A DNA stretch of 64,000 nt. Origin: Clonostachys chloroleuca. Lineage: Eukaryota; Ascomycota; Sordariomycetes; Hypocreales; Bionectriaceae. The notes below the pieces were generated by a model, which was not told the origin of the DNA, did not search any database, and saw only the letters and a list, made by a program, of their open reading frames with translations. A program made the translations under genes and the position numbers. Where the stretch lies: the NCBI GenBank assembly GCA_037952775.1, contig JBANAY010000003.1, forward strand, positions 22,444,001 to 22,508,000. The letters are read 5' to 3'. Positions 45,343 through 56,964 of this stretch are shown in pieces. Numbering within the stretch: the first letter of the stretch is position 1; each line of letters starts with the position of its first letter.

Positions 45343-47823
45343 AGTCGCCACCCTAGTCAATCGCCCACCCCCTCAATCGCCCACTTTGTCAGTCCCAACC
45401 TCTCTCTTTTCCTTATGTGTGTTACTCCGCGATTGCTCGTGTAATTTTCATTCTTTTCAATTGAAAATAATATCATTCGAATCGCTAATATCTGAATATT
45501 CTGAAAATAACCTCCAGCTGGCTATCTGCGATATTAAGTCAGGCGTTTTATAGCGAAAAGCTGCTGAGTACTGGGGAATTCCTAGGATAATCCTCCGCGA
45601 TTATATATCAGGTTGCAAAATACGGACGATAGAAGCAGAGACCCGGTAGTAGTTCTTAATAACCCAGGAAGCCTGTTTAATAAAATAGATACTTATTTAA
45701 GACTTAATTAGCTTCCCTCTGAGTTATACTAGAATTAAAGAGATTATTAAGTTCTTCCTGTATAAAGAGGGTAATCTTAAATCTATTAGTAGATATTAGA
45801 TAGAGGGATTTTTATACTATAACCCAGAGGTTAGAATACTTTAAGGTAAGAGACTTAACTTCTTATATACTAAGGGGGTTATAGCTAATAAAGTAAAGAA
45901 GTTCTTTATATTTAAGTATATTCCTAATATCTATAAGATCCCTTCTTATAATTATTAGAATATAGATAAAGCTAGTATTATAGAGGGAATTAGAAATAAT
46001 AATCTAGTTCTTAGATTATCTTATAAGAATTAGATATCTCTAATATAGTCTAGATTATACTATTAGACTTTAATAATTAAATATATTAGTATAATAAGTT
46101 AGTATCTTAAGCTTCTTATTATATTTAAAGGAAAGTTAGTTTAATAATAATAGTTTTCTAATAAATTAAATTCTTTTAAAAAGTAATATTTTATAGCTTC
46201 TAAGAAGGAGTAGATTTCTAATAAAATTATATTAGAGTAATTATAAGATATATTTATCCCCTTAACTAAATCCTTAAGACCTAGCTAGTATTTACTTATT
46301 ATTAATAGCTATAAGAGTTATATAATTATTAAATTTATATAGGAATACTTTAAAAATTAGATCTAGCTTTTATTCCTTCTATTATATTTATTATATATTT
46401 TATAGCTATTTAATTTATCTATTTTTTCTACTCTAAAGAGAAACTATTATTATTATCTCTTATAATAATAAATATAGTTAGATTTATTACTAATTAGGAA
46501 GATTATATTTCTTAAGTATTATTATTTAGCTAGATAAGCAGTCTTAATATATTCTAATATATTAGCAGGCTGAAAAGTATCTGGAATATAGTTAGTTAAT
46601 ATTATAATCCCCTTATTAAACCTATATATACTTTCTCCTTAATATACCTTTCAGACCCAGCTGTTAATACTGTTGAGATTTACCCTATAGACTATAGGGT
46701 AGATCCAGATTACCCTATATCAGTTGATCAAATGATCGCAGATTGGTATAGGGTAAGGAAGAATAAAAATAACTAACTTGGGCTTTCCAAAGCTGGAAGC
46801 CCTCTGAAGCCACTGGCCCAACCCACTGTGGCTGCCCGTTGGGGCAATTGCGTTAGCGGTCACAACCGCTGTAACGGCCGCTGTGGCGTCCTTGCTAGCG
46901 ATCCCGTATTGCGCTGAAGCACCCGCATTAGCGGTCTCGTATCCCTCTGTACGAGAACCTTATAGCGGTTGCGAGCCCGTATTACAGAAGGCAACGTGTT
47001 ATCTTCAGAGCCCTTGCGGCCTGAAAACACCTATAAGTACAGGGCTTCCTCCCTGCTAGATAGAGATTCTACAAGTCACCAATACACTCTTTTATCTACC
47101 CTACAGTCTATCTTTCTTAGCTACCCTGTAGCTGATAGAGCTTTATTTTCTCTTATAGAGCCCGCACCTTCTACTACGCCTTTTCGAACGATCCTTCTCT
47201 AGTATTTCGGAGCCTACCCTATAGGCTTTATCTACCCTAGACCCAGCTTACCCTACAGCTGGTCTACCCTATACTAGAGACCTTGACCTTTTAAAAAAAA
47301 ATACTACTAACTATACTAGTAGCTGGAATAAAGAGGAAAGAGATTATAATAGTTACTCTGAGAGGGAATTACCAGCTTTATAGCTTAATACGAGACTTTA
47401 TATATAAGAAGGAGGTAGACCTAACTATCTGACTTCTATTCTATAAGATCTATAAGAGCCTGGATAAATAGTAAATATAATTATCTATTTTAAATACTAA
47501 GAATATATATCTAAAGGGATTAATTAAACTACTATAGCTGAAGAAAAGATATACTATTTATCCGGATCTAAATAAATACTTTATTAAGATATCTAATATT
47601 ATTAATATAAGGGAATATTATAAGGATTAATTAGATACTGAGATCTCAGCTCAGGAATTAGAGAATTATATCTTTAAAGAGCTATACTTTATTTAGTAAC
47701 TTGAATAGCTTTATTTTTAATTTACGGATTTTTTTATATTAATAAATATACAGTTACGATACGCGATTCAATCATTAAAGGTAGGCGATTGAGGGGGGTG
47801 GGTGATTGACTAGGGTGGCGACT
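45343..47823 (+). mobile_element. RIP-degraded Fot1/Pogo-type (Tc1-mariner) transposon
   Basis: 2,481 bp with terminal inverted repeats of about 43 bp. Both ends begin AGTCGCCACCCTAGTCAATC and contain two copies of TCAATCGCCCAC, with a few mismatches. The flanking dinucleotide TA (45341-45342, 47824-47825) is the expected duplication for this superfamily. The interior is extremely AT-rich yet keeps transposase traces in one orientation: a psq-type helix-turn-helix (QLAICDIKSGVL then RKAAEYWGIPR), EGFLYYNPEVRIL and WNIDKASIIEGI in the catalytic core, LIINSYKSYII (DDE region), and LLFYKIYKSLDK with KKRYTIYPDLNKYF at the C-terminus. Dozens of TAA/TAG stops mark it as dead. A 629-bp sequence is nested inside. 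Confidence 0.9.
46671..47299. mobile_element. Nested 629-bp insertion, LTR-like, not RIP-mutated
   Basis: It starts TGTTGAGATTTACCC and is flanked by a 5-bp duplication AATAC (46666-46670 and 47300-47304). Removing it with one AATAC copy rejoins the transposase frame. Its base composition is balanced, unlike the AT-rich host element. It contains a TATA-like CCTATAAGTACAGGG region, repeated TACCCTA-type motifs and an AGCGGT-rich block. The TG start and 5-bp duplication suit a solo LTR, but the 3' end is poly-A (ACCTTTTAAAAAAA) rather than CA, so a poly-A-tailed element is also possible. Confidence 0.6.
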
Positions 47824-47825
47824 TA

Positions 47826-48607
47826 TAGGCAGCAACAGACAGATTCCGAACCCTGTCACTTTACCTGGGTGACCAAAGTTCGCATGATTCCGTCCTAAAC
47901 TTGTATGCGAGAAGATAAGTTGACTCATTTAGGGCTGATATTGAGTGAGTTACCGCCCAGAGAGGATTAAAACATATTACGAGAAGCCGTTCTAATTGGT
48001 ATGCCAAGAGGCTGCCACCGCATCATATACGGACAGGGGAGGAATCACACCTTCTTTTTTTGTCGCACAGTATTTTACCTCTCACGAAGAAGATAGCACG
48101 GGAGGCTTTTGTGCGAATGAAGGGACTATGAGTCACCAACAACAAAATCAAGTCGTTTTGTGGTTCTTGATGCTTCAGCTTGTCTAGGACGGCAGGTTAG
48201 ATATACACCGGATGCCAAAACGCGATCATATCAGATTGTGAGAGGAGATGGCCTTGATAATTACTGAGTCAAAGGTCTTTAGTAGAATACTCTTGGTCCG
48301 CTGCTCACCGGTTTCAGCAAATACGTCTGATTGATGCCATGGGTCTATATGTTCAAGTTGGGGCGGATTAACAAGAATATTGTACATTACATAAAGTAGG
48401 ATGCAATGTCTATGAGAAAAACAATAGAGTAACTATTAATTAGTTCATGGCAATTGAAATATTTGCAAGCGATTCCAGAAAATTCCCTTCACAGCTCGGC
48501 CTCTCATAGGCCCTCCAACAGTTTTTTCAAGCTACTCATCTAGAATCAAAGATTTCGACACTATGAGACACGCTCATACTAGCAGAAGATAGAGGCGGTT
48601 TGCTTTG
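47826..48607. other. Intergenic, no gene seen
   Basis: About 780 bases between the transposon and the F-box/ankyrin stop. Nothing recognised. Confidence 0.45.
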
Positions 48608-50412
48608 TTATGTTACATAATGCATCTTGTCAAGCAACTTCCTAACAGCAGGAATGCCCAGAACCCACGCCCATCCTGCAAGTATTTGAAGAACTTTCTG
48701 CCCTTCACTCGAAGGATTCCTCTCGCCCAAAAGTCTCATAGCGTATTGAAGTGGCGTCTCACCAGCGTCGTTTCTTGCATTGAGGTCTGCGCCACGTTCC
48801 AGTAAAAGTTGAATAACCGACGCATAACGGGTATTCACAGCTGCCACATGCAGTGGCGTATTCCCTCGCGCGTTACCAATTGAAAGGCTGGCTCCTTGGT
48901 CAAGAAGGTGAGCTGTGAAATCTAAGACTTCAGCTTCCCCCCAACTGTAAGCAACTTTGAACGAACGAAGCCAAGTGTGTAGAGCAGTTGCCTTGTACTC
49001 GTTGTACTGGTTTATGTTTCCGACCTCGGACGCGAGATATCTAACGACCTCTGGAAACCATTTCCAAGAGACGATATCAAAGATAAATCTTTGTAGAATT
49101 GTCTCTCTGTTAGCGATCTGGTTGACGTCAAACCCGTGTTTTATCAGTATCTGGAGCATTTCGATGCTATAACAAACAAACCGCCATCGTCTGCAAACTG
49201 GTATTTGACCAACTCGAAGAGGACTAGACAAGCTAATAATGTAGTCTGCAAGCATGACATTGTTGTAATAGATGCAACTAGACAGACACGGCTTTATCTT
49301 TTCGTAAGTCAACGAGAGATCATTGTTGGTTATCCGCCGAAAATGATCGATCAACAGCTGACCCTCCTGTACGGCTTTGCTCCTGTCGTCTTGAAGCGGT
49401 ATTTCCGTCAATGTATCCAAGATACATCTCTCCGTCAATAGCCTGATGGGGTAGAGACTTAATAGCTTTCGAAAAATTGCTATAGCACCATCGTGGATCG
49501 CCTGCTTGAAGAGGTCGCCCAGATGACCGGGTGGACCCTCAAAAACTTCATTGATGATGCCTCTTTCCATGAATATTTCCAGAATGTCTAGACGATCGTG
49601 TTTCACAGCGGCCCGATTTGCATTCGAGATAAATCTGACGTTGGGTCTCAGTGTTAGGATCCCTTTCACGACGGTACAGCTGGCTTCTGCGTCAGAGCAA
49701 TAAATCGCGTATTGTAGAGATGTAACTGCACGAAGGTAAGGATTTGCCCCCTGGTCCAGAAACCAGCGTGCTAGATCCCAGTTACCCATTTGGCAGGCAT
49801 AGTCAAGCACTGATATCCCACCAGAACAGGTCATTTGGAAGTCCAGCCCTTGGATTCGGATGATATCACTAATTAGTGGTGGATAACCTGATACCACTGC
49901 CGCGAAGATCGGGCTGTTTGATGTTATCCCAGCCTTTAGTTCATCGATAACCGTCTGCAGTCTCAAAATGCTCCGTGCGATATTGTATTTTTGCACTTGA
50001 TGGCATACCAGACATGAAAAGAATCATATACCTTTGGTATAAAAAGGAAGATTGCCCGTAATGTCCACTGGGACTCATACTCGATTGCCCATCCGAGGGC
50101 AGGACGGTGGGAACCTCGGTGGGTTCTGCAGGAGGACGTGAAATTCTTGCGCCACCAGTAATGACCGGCGTCGCAAGGACTGTTCATCATTCGGGCATTG
50201 AAGTGGTAGAGAAACCCCAGGACAATGCGTTTCAATCGTTTGCAGGTGAGCGATAGAGATAATAGATCCTGTGCCTTGGAAATAACCAGGTCATCGGAGA
50301 CATATTCAGCAATTTGGGCTATCAACTCAGTGGGCAGGGATTGTAGGTAGCTCTGCCGGCAACCAACGTCAGTCCCAGGGGATGCCACCTCAATGTCCGA
50401 TGATGAGAGCAT
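48608..50412 (-). CDS. F-box/ankyrin-repeat protein, about 601 aa, one frameshift
   Basis: The N-terminal frame starts MLSSSDIEVASPGTDVGCRQ and holds an F-box (LQSLPTELIAQIAEYVSDDL, then LLSLSLTCKRLKRIVLGFLY). It breaks at the T5 run 49988-49992 (A5 on the coding strand). One more A joins VWYAIKCKKYNIARSILRLQ to the long second frame. That frame carries ankyrin repeats, clearest at the C-terminus (NTPLHVAAVNTRYASVIQLLL then ERGADLNARNDAGETPLQYA) and also GGISVLDYACQMGNWDLARWF. The order F-box, irregular middle, ankyrin end is common in ascomycete SCF adaptors. Stop at 48608-48610. Confidence 0.8.
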
Positions 50413-51774
50413 GATTTGAATGAGATTCTGAGAGTTGAAAGCGTTGGGTTGAATGAACTTTTTGTGATGTGTAGCTTGTTGAAAAGCGCTTTTCTCTCAG
50501 ATGGTGAGGACTGGAGAGGGTACGTCTATTTAAGCAATTTTTTTCTTGGTTCCCAAGAGTAAAATTTCTATCGTACTACCTCTGGATAGGTACCGGTTTG
50601 CCTCTGGACAGGCACGGGTCTGTCTCTGGACAAGCACGAGTCTGCCAGGGAATAGGCACTGGTCTGCCAGTGGATAGACACCGTACTGCTATAGGATGGG
50701 CATTGTCCTACACTTAGAGGGGACGGGAACCATCCTGCCATGAGAAGGGCATTGTCCTACCATCGGAGTGGCACCGCCCTACCATCCGATGGGTGGTCGC
50801 ATGGGGATACCTTAGTAGTGCCTCACCTTACCAACACCTGTTGTCATTCAGTTACACTGTCGTTATCATGGCGTTCCAGTTCGGCAGACTTGATGTTGCC
50901 TTTGCTTGTGACTCGGTCGATGGTGCGAGGCACAGGCTTGGTCGATGCTCGAGACTTGACTTGTGTGTGATGACGAAGGCAAGCGAATTGCGAAGTGAAT
51001 TTGGGATCTTTCGTAAGTACGAGGCGGGCTTTTCAGTTAGGACCAGGCAGGATTTTGAGGATCACGACGGGAGTCATGCCGACGAAAGAATCACCATGCC
51101 AGGAAAATGTTACTATCAGCCTTCAGTGTTGTACAAAGCCAGATAAAATGTTACACTCTGATGTGTTGACTGTATTATCCGTACAGCCTGCATAGATTTC
51201 TCACTTACTAATGTTGCCATGGCCATTTAAATCATCAATTTAATTTGATTCTAATTTTATGGAATGTTGCGAGCATCTCAAACCACTTCGACCTTTGTCC
51301 ATTACTCCTTGTCTTCTAACAAAGAGGTCAACTGAGTCTAAAGGCATGTCTATACGGGAGAGCTTGAGTGTAAATTTAGAAACAACAATAGAAGATTCCA
51401 GAACCTGACATCTCAACACAATGAACACGAAAGTTCTTTTTAAAAAATGCTTTATTAGCCCAAGATATAGTCATATGGAGGGAAAAGTCCGTAGGCCTTC
51501 ATACCGATGACTCACCTGCAGTCAGGACGAGCCGCTCTTTGAATGACTCTTTAAGCTACCCTCTTCCACCTGGGTCCATTCGTACACGGGATGAACAAAT
51601 AGGGCAGCATGACACGAAGAGAGGAAGGGATCAGAGGAGATAGCATCAATAGAAATACTTAACCATAGAGTCATTTAACTTAGGGATTTATTCCGGAAAA
51701 GCTGTATGGTTGAGTCCTGTAATGCGATTGAAAAAAATAAAGATTCTAGCTGAAGAAGCAAGTATACAGATCTT
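50413..51774. other. Intergenic with minisatellite
   Basis: About 1.36 kb between a gene start and the 3' end of the Zn2Cys6 gene. It contains the 22-bp repeat array listed separately. The ORFs seen in and after the array have no family features. Confidence 0.5.
50579..50803. repeat. Degenerate 22-bp tandem repeat (minisatellite), about ten units
   Basis: Units start at 50579, 50601, 50623, 50645, 50667, 50689, 50711 (27 bp), 50738, 50760 and 50782. The consensus is close to CCTCTGGATAGGCACGGGTCTG; later units shift to CCAT..GA.GGGCATTGTCCTA. Spacing is exactly 22 except for the seventh unit. The array lies 170-390 bases upstream of the F-box/ankyrin start. Confidence 0.85.
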
Positions 51775-54520
51775 TTACATCCCTGTTCCACCAAATAGAC
51801 TTCCTTGCCCGGAATCAACACCCAGAAAACTAGCAGAGTTATCCTGCCATAAACTGTTCCCCATCTCAAAGAATGCCGCACCATTGAAGTCCCAGGCATT
51901 TGGGGAAGATTGAGGCTCTTCATCCAGACTGATGCTTATTCCGTTGTAGTTTTGAACCGTGTGGTGGTCTAGAGCTCCTTGCGACCCCCTAGACGCAACG
52001 CATGGAATATTTTCCAGCTTACGGACTAAGAACAAGCTGTATTCCAGATAAAGGGATGCCCAAGAAGTGCTTGGTAGCTTATTTGCAATTCTGCCAAAGT
52101 GCTCTGCGAGGTTCCGGATCAGTGCCGAGGCTTGCTCTTGCGCTTCTTGCGAGATGGTAGGGCATTTGAAAGACTTCTCTGTCTTAGCCAAGGTGTTATT
52201 CTGGTAGAAATTTTAAGATACTCACCCTGATAACTTCTGTCGCTGCATGGGATATCATGACGAATGGAGTATTATGATAGCCTGATGCCAGAGAGCTAAG
52301 CCTTGCGTCATGTACGAACAGACGAATAATCTCGCAGCTAATGTTGAAGATATCATGGAGAACGTTATTGATCTTCTCCTGCGAAGCGTTTAGTTTTACT
52401 AAGTGCTTGTATGTGTTGTTTCGAATTAGCAAAAGCCCGTGGTTAACTTCGAAGGTAAACACAGCGGCGAACATGGATTCTAATTGAGTGCCGTCTTGCC
52501 GAGAATAGCTCGTATCCTTTAGCTCTTCAAGCCTTGATGATGCACTTTTATCCCACTCAGCAAGAGAACTGAGAGTCTTCTGCATTCCGAGAAGCCGCTC
52601 CAGGGCTTGCAACTATAACATCCCAGTAAGTAACGTAAATAAGAGATTGCAGCGTGGTATGCCTACCAAGTTGATGCGTAGTTGGACAATCCCGGTAATG
52701 GCGAGATCACCAGCTGCGCTGCCAGTGGCACGGGCCCAACCATACAATCCCGGCTGCATTTCTCTCCAGGAAACACAGGGTGCGCGGCCTATGGTGATGC
52801 CGAAACTCTTGTCCATGAGGAAAACAAAGATCCACGTTCTCTCGTAGTTGCGGATCTGACGATCACGGATGCCGGCGTACATGTTTCTATTAGACGCGTT
52901 GAAGTTGTTGACCTTTTTCTGAATGAATGAAGAGTCATTGATCTTCAGTTCGCGGGCAATCGATAAGGCCTAGGTGGAATAACGAACATATTTGTCCTGC
53001 TGTTAGAAAACTGAAACATACTGAGTAGCTTGTCAGGGGGCTTACATGACCGAAGCGCAGCCAAGAAGGATCATCAGCGTAATTCTGAGCGGCATGGCTC
53101 CAGAAAGTAAACATGATGATGGCTTGAATAATCTCAACAGTCTTCACTGAGTTCAGGATCGACCACTTAATGTTTCGTTCGGCCATGTTATAAAGTAGAG
53201 GTGCGAGTAAAATGTCTCGATGACTTATCGAGAGCTCACATCCTAGAGCACAGATGACGGAGAATAATGTGAATGAGCAGCCGTGTACATACTCTGCCGT
53301 GTGTAAGTCGGGATCAAGAATGCCCACGGAAGGGTGGCGGATTTTGAAATACAGTTTGAAGTATTGCAAAACTTCTTGTTCATTGACAAGACCTGCAGAA
53401 ACAGGGTCGCAAACTTCGGGATTCAGTCGACAAAAGCTGTCTGGAGGTATTCCAGTCATCACGTCCCAGTCCCTCAAATCAAGTTCCCTAGGGGCTGAAA
53501 GGCAAGAGTTAGCACTGGCCTTTTACCGTAGGTCGTTAAGCCCTGCTAAATGTTTAGTTTAGTAATAGTAAATTACTGACCAAAATACTTTGCCAACTTG
53601 CTATCTGCTATCATTGCGGCACGATCCTTTTGAAACTGGCCTGACATTGATGACTGTGAAAGAGGCTCGGGAAACCGAGGTGGCGGCACTGGCCTCCCTG
53701 CCCAACCTTTGCTAGTTGATCCAGGTGGAAATCTCTCCACCCCAACGGCTGCTGCTAATATCAAGAGCGGAGAGCATTGAGATTCAGCAAGATCAGTTTC
53801 ACATAAATCGTCACTGGCAACTGTTGGAAAATGTTCACTCTGGTCACTAGCCCTGTGCTGATGGGATGTTGAATAGGTGCCGCGCCTGGGATTATCGGAG
53901 TCTGGGTGCTCTAAATACAACTGTGAGCAGTTTTCCAGGGGTGAAGACGATATGTTCTCGTCTCCTATTATGTCGTTACTGATTTGCCGAGAAGGATCTG
54001 GATCAGTAGGGACCCTCACGGGCTCAACCTGTGGCCCTAGATCGATCGAACGGGTTTCGTCAGGCGCCTCGCGACTTTGTTCTGCCTCAATTGCAGCTTT
54101 TATATTTTCTTTCAGGGACGGATCTGAAATACGGGATAAAAGATGTTTTAATCCGAGCGGCTTGCTAATTTAAACCATCGTTATGTCAACCTTCAACAGT
54201 TATCGTAACAAGCGAATATCACTCACTTCGCTCTTCCAGGTTTGCGGCCGCGATTAGATTTACTGGGGTACGAGCAAGCCGTTCCGTAAACCTTACAGCG
54301 GGAGCTTGTTTAGCTTTGTGAGCCCCGGGGCCTATCCATGCAGACAAAAGGAGGCTTAGGGTGCTTGTTGCTTCCTATTGGACACATACCAGGGCTGCTG
54401 GCGATCACACTTTTGCCTTGCATTGCGACAGGAGAAGCAGGCTGTGGCCGGCATTGACGTTTGCGGGCTGGACTGAGAGTTCCCTTGCGAGGGCTTCCTG
54501 GTCTGAGCTTGTCGCCGCAT
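51775..54520 (-). CDS. Zn2Cys6 transcription factor with fungal middle-homology domain
   Basis: Seven minus-strand exons with introns 54305-54389, 54124-54226, 53495-53580, 52970-53045, 52613-52666 and 52183-52225. With the start at 54520 the zinc cluster is Cys28, 31, 38, 44, 47, 54 (spacing 2-6-5-2-6), split by the first intron, and followed by SYPSKSNRGRKPGRA. A linker follows (QSSMSGQFQKDRAAMIADS, LAKYFG), then the regulatory domain: FKIRHPSVGILDPDLHTAEY, FWSHAAQNYADDPSWLRFGH, ALSIARELKIND, RTWIFVFLMDKSFGITIGRA. This matches pathway-specific fungal activators. Exon 2 to exon 3 is out of phase by one base as sequenced; all other joins are in phase. An earlier in-frame Met at 54709 is less likely. 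Confidence 0.85.
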
Positions 54521-55427
54521 TGTGGGCAATTGAGTTGCGGATAGCCTGTCTACCGAAGGCTTGACAAAATGTGATGCTGGTGAGGTGAAGGGGAGCAAGC
54601 GGAGGGTTAAAGCCCGCGGGGAAGTGAAGAGACGCAGATATCGAAAGAGGAAATCCCGCCTTGTCTGGCGCTTGGCTACCAGGTGGGTTCTCTCTTTCAT
54701 CGCTGGCACTACGAAGCAGTCCGGCTACATTGGTCAGCAGACTCCCAAGTCCACATTTCTCCTAGTTCGGAGGTCCGAATAACGTTAGCATTCAGCTATA
54801 GTAAAAGGTAAAAAGGTAGCTAGATAGATGTTTATCTGTCGGTTTAGTCTTGTGGTCAGTGATCCAGGAGTCAGCCCCTGTCTCTAACGTCAAGCATTCG
54901 GAGTGTCAGATACTCAATGCCTTCTACAGAACAAATAAGGGAGATACGATTATGGTCAATAGCGAAGTTGGCCAGCGTTTGACTAGACTGATAGGTACTT
55001 TTCTGGGATGTTCATGCACTCTGAAGGGTTTGAAGAATTACGGACCATTTCCTTATCGAGCATTTTTGACAGGCCTGCCTCAAGCTCAGGGATCTCCCCA
55101 TAAATTATGCGAGTAAGGTCTGGTGACCAGAAAAAAAAGTACAGGCAGGTTGGATACTGTACTACGTAGGAAATGGCAACATCATTCAAGGTGTCTGTGT
55201 TTGGATCGTTTGTAGTTGGGCCCCCACAGAATCAAGATTCCGCGGCGTTCAACTTGGACACCGCGGTGTTTTACCCTTTGAGGTGCCGTCACGTTCTCTT
55301 CGCTGACCTGTGGTCAAACACCTATAAAGGGCTATCAGTCTTGACGCGAAGGGAGCTCCCGAGCTAGTGATGTCAATTTGGCTTATTATTCCAACGTGAC
55401 CCTAATCCTTCAAGCTACATATCCAGT
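54521..55427. other. Divergent promoter region
   Basis: About 900 bases between the minus-strand regulator and the plus-strand transaldolase. No gene was recognised. It should hold both promoters, which would suit co-regulation. Confidence 0.5.
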
Positions 55428-56781
55428 ATGGCTGGCCGCACGCTGCTTACCAGGCTCGATGAGCTCTGCAATGTCGATGTCGACGACGCTGACATCGAAT
55501 TCATTAAGAGTCTTCCATTTAAGCCATACAATCGTAAGCTTTTTACCCAATGACTCAATCGAGGACTTCAGCTAACTGGCAGAAGAAACATCGAATCAGG
55601 CTATTATAACGCAGGCCATCACCTCCGCAACGAACAAACCAATTCTAAGTGACTGCATCAAGAAATACGGTTCTCAAGGCTGGGAAACTGTCTTTGAGAG
55701 AGTGGTAAGACAATGTTCATATGAACCGTCGCATTTGAAGCTTTCCTAATGCAGGAATAGTCCGTTCGTATCTGTGCAAATAACGTCCCTCTCATCAAGG
55801 GTCGCGTCTTGATCCAAACGTCACCTAGGCACATTCACGACGATGTGGCAATGGTTAATCAGTGTCGGCGCTTCGCGGCGGCTTTTGAAGAAGCCGGTGT
55901 CTCCAGGGATAGATTTGCGATCAAGATCCCCTTCACTGGGTCAGGTGCCGTAGCTTCTAGAACATTGAATGCTGAAGGAATCAGGACTTTGGCCACGGCA
56001 GTGTTTTGTCTGGAGCAAGCCATTGCTGCAAGCCAATCCGGGTGTCTTCTGATCAGCCCATACTTCAATGGTAGTTCACAATCCTGTGTTAAATTTACTC
56101 GGATGGCTTGAGACTAACGTGCCGCAGAAATCGCAGCACATTTTGACCTGGCACTGCGACCAAACGTGGCGGATACGGCACTCGAGGTATGATATTGATG
56201 ACAATCTTGAGAACATGTGCCAAGCTAATAGTGTCATCGAAGCATCCTATGTCGCCTCGGATCATTCAAATGTTGGAAGCTTTCAAGACTTTTTACACAG
56301 AAACCGGCGAGGAGCAGCCAATCATGGTCATTGCAAGGTTAGTCACATCTTCCACGATACGAGTGACGATGCTAAGTGTTTCAGCCACCTTTCTTCGGAG
56401 GAGGTGTTAGCAATGGCAGAGCTCGGGTGTCAGCACGTTACAGTATCGCAGGACAATTTTCGACAGTTGATAGCGTCGCCTGATGAAAGCCCTGCAATTA
56501 CTCATGCTAAGCCAACTCACCCTTACGCCAGTCTGTCGACCCCTGAGCGGCTTCAGTCACTGGCACAGAAAGATCCGCTATCAGCAACGGAAAAGAATGG
56601 CTCAGCAGCGTCATTAGATACGGATTATGTTGCGCAGAATGGGAAGATACTGGACGCGGCGATTGAAAGAGATTCCGTGACTGGAAAACGGATGAACGAT
56701 GCGATGAAATTTTTTACCGAGTGGGAGGAAAAGGCCAAGCAGATTATCGAGGGTGAAATTTCCAAGCTCCGGCTAACATAA
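55428..56781 (+). CDS. Transaldolase family protein, six exons
   Basis: Transfers a three-carbon dihydroxyacetone unit between sugar phosphates, or acts as a related aldolase. Introns 55534-55582, 55705-55760, 56071-56127, 56187-56242 and 56338-56384 (47-57 nt) give an intact 362-aa protein starting MAGRTLLTRLDELCNVDVDD. The Schiff-base lysine is Lys131 in FAIKIPFTGSGAVASRTL. SGCLLISPYFNEIAAHFD and HPMSPRIIQMLEAF are also family-like. EVLAMAELGCQHVTVSQDNF comes near the end, followed by a helical tail. Fungal paralogs of this type are often found in accessory metabolic loci rather than in the core pentose-phosphate pathway; whether that holds here is not shown. It is divergent from the Zn2Cys6 regulator. 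Confidence 0.88.
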
Positions 56782-56964
56782 GACATCAGCGTATGAAGCT
56801 ATGGGTGTGTATTTTAACGTAGAACTCTACTATTCATTTTACGTTTATGGAGAGCAACAACATAGTTCCTCGCCCGTCTGGCTTATCAAACTTTCTGTTA
56901 TGATTGATAATTGATTGCAAACTAGTAAGCATTATCAGTGCGTCTTTCTCAAATCTTTGGATTC

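Noticed and set aside
46680..47280. TACCCTA repeats as a telomere remnant
   Set aside because: Spacing is irregular, the motif is not a tandem TTAGGG array, and the block is bounded by a target-site duplication.
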